A stretch of 64,000 nucleotides of DNA from Stropharia rugosoannulata (Eukaryota > Basidiomycota > Agaricomycetes > Agaricales > Strophariaceae): assembly GCA_028532985.1 (NCBI GenBank), contig JANCIK010000003.1, positions 382,001 to 446,000 of the forward strand, written 5' to 3'. Below the pieces are notes generated by a model. It did not search any database. It was not told where the DNA came from and saw nothing but the letters and a program-made list of their open reading frames with translations. The position numbers and the translations under genes are program-made. Shown here piece by piece: positions 24,446-35,223 of the stretch (positions are counted from its first letter, which is position 1; every line of letters starts with the position of its first letter).

Positions 24446-24577
24446 TGGTGGTCAGAAGAAGAGAGGAGTTGCGGTGGGGGGTGGCACAATACCCCTGATA
24501 ACCCTTGTTATTAGTACGCGACGCTTTGCAAAGCAACGGGCCACAGTATGATATAATGGGGCCAGGCCATGCCATCG

Positions 24578-24735
24578 CATAAAAAAGCGAACTTAGTGAA
24601 AAGCGAACTTAGTACATAAAGCAAACTACGTAGTGGAAAGGCGAACTTGCCGAAAAAGGCGAACTTCCGAGAGAAATATTTGAAGTTCGCTTTTCATGAG
24701 GAAGTTCGCCTTACAAGTTCGCATTCTGAGTTCGG
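24578..24735. repeat. Right array of AAGCGAACTT/AAGTTCGCTT motifs
   Basis: At least five aagcgaactt/aggcgaactt copies in one orientation are followed by three in the opposite orientation up to the terminal gagttc at 24733. The arrangement mirrors the left array. Confidence 0.75.
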
Positions 24736-25724
24736 AAAATATCCGCACTCAAAATTTGTACTGTCGAAGCTTTGGGTGAATTGGTAGCTGTCTGCGTTTC
24801 CCCATTGGCCAGGTGCCGGACTGGGTCAAGTATGACAGTAAAACGCGAAATCAATTTATTCCGTATGTACACAGCAGCGATGAGGAAGCTTCTCAGACTT
24901 ATCGATGATCAGTCATCTTCTGTCTGTGCAAGCCTGATCCTAACAGCCGGAGGACAGCGCTCGCTGCTTCTTCGGAGAAGATGGTGTGATCGTTGGCTAA
25001 TAATAATGATGTGTTTGTTGTCAATGCGGTCCACAGCAATCTGCATGCACTGATATGGGAAAGTTAACTACAGCAAACTTTACTCTGCCTAGTAGCCAGA
25101 CGTACGGAATCCTATCAAAACTTTCAAAAAAGGGCATAAAAGATTTTTGACAGTAAGTTTGTCATATTGAATGTTTCTAGGTGCATGGATAAAAATTGAA
25201 ACGCTGTCTTCGATTGAACTTTAACTAATCTGCACTGAAAATACAAAAGAAAACGCGCGAATTGACATCTTCAGCCATCACAGTTGCCGCATATTTTATT
25301 TCGCCGTTATGATTGTTCCTACGCCAGGTGCAGACATAAACTCTAACAGACAGTGACTAGGACATATGGCAGACGTCCAACGCTGAAAAGCCTCGTAATG
25401 ACGGAAAGGTCGCCCATGATATCTGCTATCGCAGTTATTCAAATGCCGTAAGTCCAAGAGAACTAAAATTATCTGAGCTCATTACAATGGTCCGTGACCT
25501 CTGGTAAACTATACATGATGTCTGAGTCCGGGAAGTATATACAGGAATTGTACAGTGAGAAAAAGGTCCAGTCCAGATATAAGAAATATCCATAGCAGCC
25601 ATACGTGCTATAGTCCATTAATGATATTAGCAAGGCAATGCAGATAACATTACCACAAGTATCGAAGTCCGACTTCGCCCCGGGGAGGTCATAAAGAAAA
25701 TATTGTGAAAGTGCAACAGCCGGC
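24736..25724. other. Intergenic
   Basis: No gene seen. Short unlinked frames only. This is the 3' side of the Gfd2-family gene on the minus strand. Confidence 0.4.
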
Positions 25725-27762
25725 TTACTTCGCCTCAGCTGGCTTAACGTGTAGATTAGGGAAGCTATTCAGCCTCCTAGTGTTCGTAGTTCGCATAGGA
25801 GGAGTCAGTTGTCCTGAGAATCCCCGGTTCATGCTCATTTGCATTTGTCCAAATTCAGATGCGAGGTCATAGGCGCTGGAAGGGCGCGCCTTGTTGAGCG
25901 TCGAGAGCGACTGCGTGGGCCCTAGAGATGCACCGAAGGGGTATGCCCCCGGATTGGCAGTGATTTTTATCATGGGCATGGAGGCAGCGATGTTGAGCAT
26001 AGGTACGGCGAGGCCCAATCCGGGGCCTGTGCCAGGGATGGGCTTCTTGATGGTCGGGACGACTGTCTCCGCGGGTTCGAGAAGCTTCTGCAGGGCGAAC
26101 AAACACATGAAGGAGTCATTGCCTGCGTTGTGCAGCTGGCACTTCGGGAGGACCAGGGGAGGCGTTTGTTGAGTCTTCTCAGACCCCGACGAGCTGACAG
26201 GCAGCGTCAGTGAATACAACAGGTGCTCAAAAGAGAGAGTTGAGCCAGAAATTCGAGGCCGGTCGCTCTTCGGATCTTGCATTACCCCACGGTGTCCGCC
26301 TGAGTACAGGGCACGCTCGTAGATCATCGTGTCGATGACCAGCATGTTAGCAGGAAGTTCTGACCGAAACGGTGGATAGCAGGTCAGAAATTGATGCGCT
26401 CAACAGGAACATGACTCCGCCTACTTATTTTCATCTCTTCCAGTCGCGTGAGAGTGACAGCTATATTGTGCCCAACTAGAACGAGTTGATTGGGAGTTGT
26501 TTCTGAGCTTGGACTTGTTAGACTGCTGCAAACCAGTTCGTATTTGAGCGACATCTCGAACTACAGATGGTCTCGATATACCTGAAGGTAGCCTGAATAA
26601 TTTGTGGCAGTTTCACTTTAGGAACTAGCTGGCTCTCGCCGAACTGGAAGTCCAATCTCAGAAGAGATTGAAGATAGAACTGATATAAAGTTACGTACAG
26701 CAAACTAGAAAGCAGACACATCAGTTATTTCTTTAAGTTCAAAATAATCTTATAGACATACGCTCCATGGGTAATTTGGACTGTACTTATTTATGTTCTT
26801 ATCAGCATATTCTGTGACGATGAAATGCCCTTTTCTGAATCAAGACGAAACCTTCAATAAAATATAACAAGCCTTGACACAACCTAACCTGTAATTAACA
26901 TCTGGCACAGGGGGCCACTGCCCCATTCTAGTAAAATAAAGTTATTAGCTAGATGTGGAGTAGATAACGGTACCATGTCAGAACTCACGTTTCTAAATGT
27001 CCACAGCGCACCGCCGCGTATCCCCACTCTAGCACACTCTTCTCATTGCGCTCGCTTACCTCGAATGATATGGACAGAAACGTCTTGTCCCTCTTGTCCC
27101 ATATCTCCTTCACAGCCCTCGGCTCGCCAGCTTTCATGCGTGCCTTGACCGCGGATAGAATAACGGCCGGCAGGGTCGAGTGCAGCTTTTTGTACGACGC
27201 ATAATCGGAGACATGGCGCAGGTGTCGAGTGGTCGTCTCAAATGGGGTTACCTGCAGAATATTCGGAGCCTGGGGCAGCGTCTCGCCAAACCTGCATGCG
27301 CGTGCCGAGAACGTTGTGTCCGGGTTATTGTCAGGGGCCAAGTGGCGCGATGCAGAGAGGCGAATACACACCTCGTCTTGATCATCTTAATGAAAGCCCC
27401 GATAGAGTTGAGACGCGTCACAATGTGCGCGCGGCCTGACAGGACATCGGTGACTGTAATGACAGGCCAGGAGAATGCCAAAAACTCCTCGAACGACTCG
27501 AACAGGTGCCCCCATGATCGGTCGTACCTTCAGTCAGGCACAGGCGACAGGTAAGCTCTGGATTGCCCCACGTCTTGTGTATGAAAAGACAACTGACCAT
27601 GGCACGTTGTAGGTTTGGAAGTAGCCGATATATGCAGAGTACACCTGGGCGCAAGGACGCAGGATCAGCCGTAGTTGAAACAAGCGCGCCACGAATGCAG
27701 TAGCTCACAGAGTGGAGGTCATACTCCCATCCCTTAGGGTCTACAAGCGTGAAGTCAGACAT
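25725..27762 (-). CDS. Gfd2/YDR514C-family protein (RNase H-like fold)
   Basis: Nine exons on the minus strand: 27762-27709, 27644-27598, 27527-27372, 27291-26989, 26927-26889, 26834-26787, 26656-26582, 26522-26425, 26359-25725. All joins keep frame, giving 484 residues. The fold signature runs through residues about 150-400: LSISFEVSERNEKSVLEWGYA (first strand with acidic residue), HFIVTEYADKNINK, FGESQLV, LVLVGHNIAVTL, LVIDTMIYERAL, then PKCQLHNAGNDSFMCLFALQKLL. The last block is the family hallmark (HNAGND). In yeast, Gfd2 is a genetic interactor of the mRNA-export helicase Dbp5; the enzymatic activity of the family is unproven. The C-terminal 120 residues are low complexity. Most of the nine exons are tiny (39-98 nt). 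Confidence 0.85.
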
Positions 27763-28433
27763 GCTACAGCTCGAGAGTGCAGGACAAGGCGGTCAGCAAG
27801 CGGGAAGGGGGCACAGGCAGCGGAGGGAAGAGTATTAAATTGGTTGACGAGCTTACGACATGCACGCACTTGACATTGGGCCGATCAGCTCGTTACGGGC
27901 AGCCCAATGCCGCACGCGACAGTGCATCCTTCCTTTATCTGCATGCATGCTTCTCTAGAGCGTCCGATACAACCCTCTTTGTCTGGTAAACGGAGCGAAG
28001 CAGCGATTGTCTCTGCTCAAACTCAGTAAGGGCACTGCGTCTATTGTTCATTAGCGCGCGTGTAATGCGGGTTTCAAGTTAGCGGCTTGACTTTAGGATA
28101 CTGATCTGGCTTAGAGAGTCCTGATGGTAATCCAAATAAACGTTGTGTCGACTGGTTTTTCACGGCCTCCATACTTACGCGCGCACTAAATTAGTCTGAT
28201 GACATAACAGAGGTTTAAATGCTGAGGTCGCGCCGCCGTACTACACTGAGTAACTTAAGTACTCCACTTCACAAGTTCACCTACAAGCCCGATCGTCAAA
28301 TTACACGAAATGACAGAAGCCTGACGTTGGGTAATAACGCGGCCTCAGCCCACCGAATTAGAGAACAAATAAGGTCTATTCTTATTTTTTCTGCATAAGC
28401 GCTCCTCCAAAAATACCACAAGGACGCAGGTGT
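27763..28433. other. Intergenic between Gfd2-family gene and delta-COP
   Basis: Promoter side of the Gfd2-family gene and 3' side of the delta-COP gene. No further gene seen. Confidence 0.5.
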
Positions 28434-30349
28434 CTACACCACGAGGTACTCATCCGCGGAAACAAATGCATCCACAGAATATTCAGGTGCATCACCCCCG
28501 TTGACCGGTTCCACCGATGATACGGCCACACCGGCAAGGCTGCCTTGTCCGATGAAGGAGACCTCAACGGGGAAGAACGCGCCGACGTCAACGCCACCGA
28601 CGTTGAAAATGAGCGAACCTGTTTTGCTCTCGTCCGAGGGTGAAATGACAGGAATGCTCCATGCAAGGGAGTGCGAAGAAGGATCTAGTGACCATTCGCC
28701 CGAGTGAGATGAAACAGTAGGGTATGAGCCGTCCCTAAATATTTCGGTTTAGAGTCTCGTCTTCAATGGAATGGAACGTAACTCACGGAAGGGGGATGGA
28801 GATGACGACATCATAGAGTGTGATATTTTCATTTTCGAGTTCGTACTCGATACTGACCTCGCAGGTGCCATCGTTAGAAGGCGACGGCCAGCAGTTTACT
28901 GAAATAAAAATAATGTTAAAATATAATGTATATGCTTCAAATACGACTGCTTACTCGACAGAGGTACGTTGCTTTCGTCTGTACCAGCATATCGCCATTT
29001 GAGAACGGCCAGACTTTGACCGACAGGGAAAGCTCTTGAGCTATCCTTTAAAGCGATGACTTTATCCTGCCCGGGAGCAAATTTCGCGACGTTGGGATGT
29101 TGCTTGAATTGAAGCCCCGAGCCACCAAAATCGGTCTCAGGAGCAAGGGTGATGCGAAGATGAGCATGGGCAGGATCTGTGACTTGTAAGTTCATGTCAC
29201 CCTTGAGCTCCATTGATTGTACACCGCCGTCGCGAAGCAATGAAAGCGAGATAGACTCTTTGATAATTATGTGAACGCTGCGGGGGGGCATGAGTATAAA
29301 GGCAAGCCCAATGATTCATAACGCACCTTTCTGCCTCTACTTCAGGTAGACTACCTCTGCCGCTGACTTTCTGCACTGTATGGGTTGTTTGCGCAGCTGG
29401 TGCGGCAACAGGTGCCTCTGAAATACTGGTAGATGCAAGGACGTCGCCACCTAGAGCATCGAGGAGCTCTGCTTGCTTGGTCTTCTTCGAGCCAAGTTTC
29501 ATACCGCTTCCCTTGAAAGCCGGACTACGTGCGGGGGTAGACGAGGTGGTCGGCGTGAGGCGCGAAGGGGAGGAAGTAGGAATTTCTGGAGCCTCGAAAC
29601 GGGGAACGGCTGAGTATCCAGTCGCGCCTCCACCGAGATAGCTGTTGCCTCCCCCTCCAGCAGCGCGTCGCTGCTGCTCTCTGCGTTGCATCTCGAGCTG
29701 CTTCGCTCTGCGCTTGAGCTCCTCTTTTGCCTCCGCTTCTTTGTTCTGTACAAGACGCTTAGCGACATTGTTGAAAATGCGATGAGCGCGATACACGTAC
29801 CCTAGCGATGATCTCCTGGATCTTCTCTTCGTGACTCTCCATCTCGAGCACGTTTCGTACTTGCATAAGGTTGACATTCTCCCGGTATCCCAAGCTGACA
29901 ATCTCATCAAATGCGCCTAGGAGCTCGAAAGCGTTTTTTGATATCTCTCGCTCATCTGCACTGCGGCAGAGGTCAGACACGACGCGGGCAAAGAGATGCA
30001 GGGTATCTATGTCCTGAAGAATATTGGAGGCCTTGTTCGTGATTAGGAGAATGTATAAGTCTTCGAGCGGTTGGTAGACATATCGGACTTCGGCGGTTTC
30101 GACGGAAGTATGCTGGGTATTGGTGGGGATTAACTTAGGGAATGACGCGAGGAGAGACTCGATTCTGGCTCGCGTCATATCGCGAAACTGGCGAGAGATA
30201 ACGGCTGGGCTGCTGTTACAGGAGTGACTATCGGACTAACGATAGAGGCCCACCTTTGCCGCCCTTGGTGCATATTGACGCTGCTAATACGACCTAGGGG
30301 TTGGCTGTGGGTGGATGAAAGTGCCTGCATATACGAGGATGCGTACCAT
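28434..30349 (-). CDS. RET2: Coatomer subunit delta (delta-COP)
   Basis: Seven coding exons: 30349-30347, 30293-30254, 30204-29801, 29745-29327, 29277-28955, 28898-28787, 28734-28434. They are phase-checked and give 533 residues. The N-terminal longin-like half reads M-VVLAASICTKGGKAVISRQFRDMTR and continues through YVYQPLEDLYILL and the helical NLMQVRNVLEMESHEEKIQEII. A basic coiled coil follows (KEELKRRAKQLEMQRREQ), then a Pro/Ser/Thr-rich linker, then the C-terminal mu-homology domain (SISLSLLRDGGV, LAVLKWRYAG, and the WSI block) ending in an acidic tail. It is a subunit of the COPI coat for Golgi-to-ER retrieval. The first coding exon is the ATG alone, spliced at GTACGC directly after it. 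The gene is divergent from the METTL25-type gene across 172 bp. Confidence 0.95.
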
Positions 30350-30521
30350 TGCCTGTGTGATCCTCCGATGTGCGCTGGGTGTGATGAGGGGCCTGGGACG
30401 TGCTAGGCGATGAGGAGAATGCTATACTGTCGGTACGTGTCAATCGAGGGGAATGACTTTGCATCAGGGCAGGCTATCACGTGGGCCGCTTGAGGCGCGC
30501 TGAAAAAGGCGGAGAAGAGAA
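30350..30521. promoter_or_regulatory. Short divergent promoter region (delta-COP / METTL25-type)
   Basis: Only 172 bp separate the two start codons on opposite strands, so the core promoters and leaders must share this stretch. No strong TATA is visible. Confidence 0.55.
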
Positions 30522-32286
30522 ATGGCTTCCATCGCCACCGTCCTCTGTGCGCCAGGCACGCTCACTCTCCTCACCACCCACCCCAACGTCCACGCCGTCT
30601 CCCCGCAGTTCCGCATCCCGGTCTCCCCCGCCGCCATCCTCCGCGCAGCCTTGACCACAGACCATGCCGGCCTTCCGCCCCAGCTCCATGAAGCTCTCGA
30701 CACCGTCCGCGTCGTCACCCGCCAACGCGCACCTGTCGCGCTCGATGCTCCTCCGCTATCTATACTTGAATCACACGGGATGAATCCAAAAAAGTCTCAT
30801 GAAGTTGCCCGCATGGCCGCCTACGTTGCGAGCATCGCCGGCCATATCCCTGGTCTCTTGCACATCGTCGATGTCGGTGCGGGTCAGGGTTATCTTACAC
30901 GAGCACTGAAGGCGCGGATTCCCACAGCGCACATCCTTGCTCTTGATGCGGATGCAGCGCAGACCGCAGGTGCCCAGAGGTACGAACGGCGCCTACTCCC
31001 TGACGCAGAACCGCCCATCGCGCACCGCACGCTTCTCGTAGAGCCTGACGCATTGCTACAAGTCGTCGATGAGTGGGTTTCTATTGAAGAGTATGCAGAG
31101 GGCTCTCACGTTCCAGTAATATTTGTTGCGTTGCATGCGTGCGGCTCACTCACCCCCGATGTCCTGCGCGCGGTTGTAGCAGCCCATAGCGCCCCGTGCG
31201 CACGCTGGCGCCCTGCCGGAGTGGTCGCAGTGGGATGCTGCTACAATCTGCTGGATCCCGCCGATTTCCCGCTCTCTGCCCAGTACCGCGCACACCCACC
31301 GCTGTGCGATTTGCCGCCATCTGCGTTCCACCTTGCAGCACAAGTGCCCGGAACGTGGGCTGCTCCATCGTCAAGCTCAAATGATGATACATTCACTCGG
31401 CTCACTATTCATCCATCGACCGCACTTGCCATCCGTAAAGTTGTATGGCGCGCCTTGCTTGAGCGCGCGCTACATACCGCAGTACCTCTTGAAACACCTC
31501 CCCCTACTCTCCCGGCGACCCCCTCTAGATCTGCAACTGTCCCGGCTCACTGGCCAAGGCGACGTGAGCAACGCGAGACTGGTTCTTCAACAGTCGATAC
31601 GGTAATAACCTGACACATCTCCTTTGGTGTCTGAATCTAAACCTCCCTCTATCCTCGATTCACAGCCTCCAATCGGAACAGGACGCACGCCCTTCCTTGC
31701 GCGTCTCGGTCGCTTGAGAGACGACGCGTACAAGACATGGGATAAATTTCTCGGCATAGCCTCCACGCGCATGCACGTCCGGTTTGTCAGCTCTGGTATG
31801 CATGAGGCACCAGGAGCAGAAGGGGCACAGGAAGGGGAAGAAACACCCGAAGAGGCCCGCCGGCCCGTACTAGAGTGGTCGTTCGGCCTTTCAGAAGACG
31901 ACAAAGTTAAACGCGAGTGGCATGACCCACGGGATCATGCAGACTCGGAAGCAGACGATGCGCTCGATGAGTTGCTCATTGGCCCACTCCCACAGTCACT
32001 CAGAGCTCGAGCGCGCGAGCTGGCGGCGTTGCATATCCTTCGATGTCTTGTGGGCGGCGTGGTAGAAGATGCCGTGTTGTGCGATCGAGTTGCTTGGGTG
32101 CGCTTGGGGCTGCGCGGGGATTCTGACGTTTACTATGGTTCAGATTTGGATGTAGACAACGACCCGCCAGAAACCGCTCATGACCAAAGCGCCCTGCGTG
32201 TGCGCCTAGTGAACTTGTTTGATCAGGCGACAGGGAGTGGACGCAATGTCGCACTTGTAATTGCGCCTCCTAAGGCTCTACCATAA
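30522..32286 (+). CDS. METTL25/RRNAD1-type methyltransferase-domain protein
   Basis: Two exons, 30522-31601 and 31666-32286, phase-checked, give 566 residues. Around residue 86 is GMNPKKSHEV, the family signature ahead of the Rossmann core. At about 113 is IVDVGAGQGYLTRAL (SAM-binding motif I), with LALDADA near motif II. At about 202 is VALHACGSLTPDVLR and at about 237 VGCCYNLL, both characteristic of the METTL25/METTL25B group. The C-terminal exon holds the conserved LGRLRDDAYKTWDKF and a terminal stretch with LAALHILRCLVGG...ILCDR-like sequence. Members are predicted SAM-dependent methyltransferases; the substrate here is unknown. The first exon is unusually long and GC-rich compared with its neighbours. 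The start is the first in-frame ATG after the divergent promoter. Confidence 0.85.
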
Positions 32287-32656
32287 TATAGTTAACGCAA
32301 CCTGTGTGTGAGGTGAGGGACATTCGACGGTTATCCACCATGTCTTTTCCTATACGCCATGTCCAGCTGATGCTCTGCTTAGTGCACAACGTATCCCTGA
32401 ACTGATAGTCGTCTACTCAAACCAACTCACTCCGACGGCTTGACATCGCTAGCTTTTGTAACTCGAGCATTAAGCTCCTTGGAATAATCTATTTCGCGAC
32501 GAATAGACAGTTGATGAACCAGAACTGACCAGGCTTGAACTTTACTTGAATGTATGATATCAGATTTGCCTAGACTTGTACGGCGGTGCGCCATACATAT
32601 CCGTAGAACCACAGTGATAATCTACAGCGCTACAACTCTTCGAGAAAAAGACGAGT
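32287..32656. other. Convergent 3' region
   Basis: 3' flanks of the METTL25-type gene and the aldo/keto reductase. No gene seen. Confidence 0.5.
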
Positions 32657-34437
32657 TCAGATCCTGCCAAAGCGGTCTAGCAAAGGCCTTCCATGTGATG
32701 GCTTGGCATTGATGTTAGTCCCGCAGTCTGTCAGTTGATCAAGTACGGAAAACATACCAGGGCTTCGGGGGCTGTCTGGAGTATGTTTTCAATCTTTTCC
32801 ATTATTTCGGGAGTCAGCTTGGGTAAGACTTCCAGAGCCTTGAGGTTTTCAAGGACTTGTTCTGGCTTCGATGCGCCGAGGATGACAGTGGATGTATTGG
32901 GGTTTTTGGCTACCCATGCCAATGCCAATGCTGGCATGGTGGTCTGGAGTTCTAATTTCTAACTAAGCAATTGCTAGCATACGTCGATCTGATTGCTAAA
33001 CATACCTTGTTCCGCAAGCCGAGTCAGCTCTTTAACTTTGCGAATCTGTTCCTGTCCTTGAGGCGTCTTAAGACCTGCGATTGTCTCTTTAAAAATTGCA
33101 GAGTAATGAGCATAGCGACTGTCATCCGGGATACCATCGTTGTACTAGATACTGCGGTATAAGCGAGTGAATGAGAAACAATAGGAAAATATCTCACTTT
33201 TCCTGTTAACAAACCACCTGCTAAAGACGAGAATGTTGTAGTGCCTAGTCCGTATTTTTTGTACAGCCCACTAGTGAATAATTCTAGTTTGAGCGGCAGC
33301 AATTAGGCAAAAAAGAGTATAAATGAAAGCTTACTGGTATTCTTTCTCCGGACGGTCACGATGGAACATGCTGTGGGAAGTTACTATTAGTTATCTTTCT
33401 AGGAATGTAACAGAAAACCTTACTGATGCTTGCATTGCTCAGCAATAGGGCCAATAAGGTTCAGTTTGGTTGCAACGTCTTTCATACGTTTAGCGACATA
33501 AACCAGCTTAGTTTGGTAAACCATACTCACGGTGTGCTTCTTCAATTTCTCTTGCACTCCATTCCGATGTAGCCCAATAAAAGGCCTGAGATAAGTTGAG
33601 ATTGGTATTCACTGAAGATTGGATATCTATAATTTACCCAGCCTTTCTCAATAACATAGTTAAAGGCCCGGACAATCTCTTCCATAGGCACTAAACGCAG
33701 GCAGCAATGTTACGCTAATAAGGGATATAACAGGCTAAGCACTAACCGCTTGCATCATGTCGGTGGGCAAAAATGATGTCGACATAATCAAGGCCTAGAC
33801 GGGCGAGACCTTCCTGAGTTCCTTCTATGATACTTCATTCAAACCATAATCATGGTCAATTGGGTCGCTATCACGACAAATGAGTACATACTGTTTGCGA
33901 GAAAGACCGCCGTCGTTTGGACCTTTTCTCAAGCCCCAGAAGAGCTTGGTGGAGATGATAAGATCTGTACGGCGAAGTCCTAACTCTCTGATAACACGTC
34001 CACTATGCGAAGCCGCTCTGATTAGTGAATTCAAACCAATCTACCAAACTTTACAGCCCACATTTCTTCCTCGGATTTCCCACTGGCATAAGCTTCTGCC
34101 GTATCAAACATGTTAATTCCATTCTCAAACGCTGTCTTGATGATTTCCTGAATGCACATATTGACACAGTTAGGTGCGAGGCTGACCTCAAACCAATCAC
34201 AAGAAAGCTTGTATAGAGACTAACCTTGACAGGATCTCCGATAACAGTTCCACCGAGCGTAAGCCCTGCAATGGGGTAAATGTGAGCTAATGATCGAACA
34301 CAATCGAGCAGCAGCTTACAGCCTCCTAAAGAGAAAAGCGGGACGCGCAAGCCACTAGGACCCAGCCGACGGAATGGCATGTCTTTCGTGTCGAACTCGC
34401 GTTGAACGGGCCATGTTTGCAAAGGAGTAGTAGACAT
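32657..34437 (-). CDS. Aldo/keto reductase, K+ channel beta-subunit-like
   Basis: About twelve short exons on the minus strand. First exons: 34437-34320, 34265-34225, 34147-34062, about 34002-33892. In order the protein reads MPFRRLGPSGLRVP, LFSLGGWLTLGGTVIGDPVK, NMFDTAEAYASGKSEEEIG (Asp and Tyr of the catalytic tetrad), DLIISTKLFWG (Lys), HIIEGTQEGLARLGLDYVDIIFAHRHD (His), then VPMEEIVRAFNYVIEKGW, AFYWATSEWSA, the TIM-barrel strands, and the NADPH-binding PALALAWVAKNP...VILGAS. That is the full catalytic set of the family, length about 345. The family reduces aldehydes and ketones with NADPH; fungal members resemble the beta subunits of voltage-gated K+ channels. The final join (after TAPEAL) has two possible acceptors, so the last dozen residues and the stop (32657 or about 32679) are uncertain. 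Confidence 0.87.
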
Positions 34438-35223
34438 AGCGAAGGATGGATTCAGAGGGCTTACGCAGTAGCGTGTAAGAAAGAGTTATATCTCTATTAG
34501 AGGTCTTGTGTCTCCCTCCTGAAACTCGGAAGCGGGCCCGTGCGGAAGATATGATGGCCAAAATAACGACTTCGATAAGAAACATACGCCTATATTGTCA
34601 ATCATGACTTCATTATCGTGTGCAAGACACTTGATTTGGGCGAGATGGCGGCAGGTTTTGGGTCAGCTGATGATGGTGCCGTGAGCAGCACACGTAGTCC
34701 TGTGAGCGCACTGGGAAACAAAAATAAAGCAAGAGAATATCTGGCAGCTCTACCAACCTGTAGGGAGTTACCCCTAAACGCGTCTACTATCGCTTTCTAT
34801 TATTGGAAAGAAGCAAAGGGCACCAAACAAGCAACTCACACTTGGACAAAACGTTGACCTCATAACTTATGTAAACTCACATTCATCCACTGTATCCACC
34901 AAGCATCCACTTGTTTACTGCCGTCAGTGCATGCAAAACTGAGGAGAGCTTGGACGAAGGCCTATGCGCTGTCAAATAATGTTTGCAGCCATACTCAAAT
35001 ACCTTACTCTCTGTATTCTCCCCAGTCCAGTTAGTATTGTTTGCGTGTCTTCAAACCCAGGGGACCAATTGCATTAACGCGAGTCAAGCAGAAATTTGAA
35101 GTTCCTACAACATCGCGCAATCTAAAACCAAAGAATGCGCAAAAAGGTGCTTTTTACTAACTCAGTTCCTCTTTTTGCTGTTTCGCTGTGCCTGGGGAGC
35201 GACGCGTATGATAGCCGTAGCGC
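34438..35223. other. Divergent intergenic region
   Basis: Upstream of the reductase (minus) and of the unrecognised gene (plus). A 79-codon frame at 34618-34857 has no support. The missing first exon of the 35-37 kb gene may lie here. Confidence 0.4.

Larger units (their letters stand above)
22774..24733 (+). mobile_element. KDZ-derived, catalytically truncated element (boundaries approximate)
   Basis: The two ends carry matching inverted sequences. From 22774 the left reads gaactcagaaagcgaactt; the reverse complement from 24733 reads gaactcagaatgcgaactt, and the match continues with gaps into aaggcgaactt. Inside each end are further copies of (a)agcgaactt in both orientations (about 22757-22900 and 24578-24735). 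The interior encodes a CxC5/CxC6-like protein as found at the N-terminus of agaricomycete KDZ (Kyakuja-Dileera-Zisupton) transposases, but no catalytic DDE region. The remaining space is taken by an antisense gene start. I could not identify a target duplication, so the exact ends may lie a few bases further out. Confidence 0.65.
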
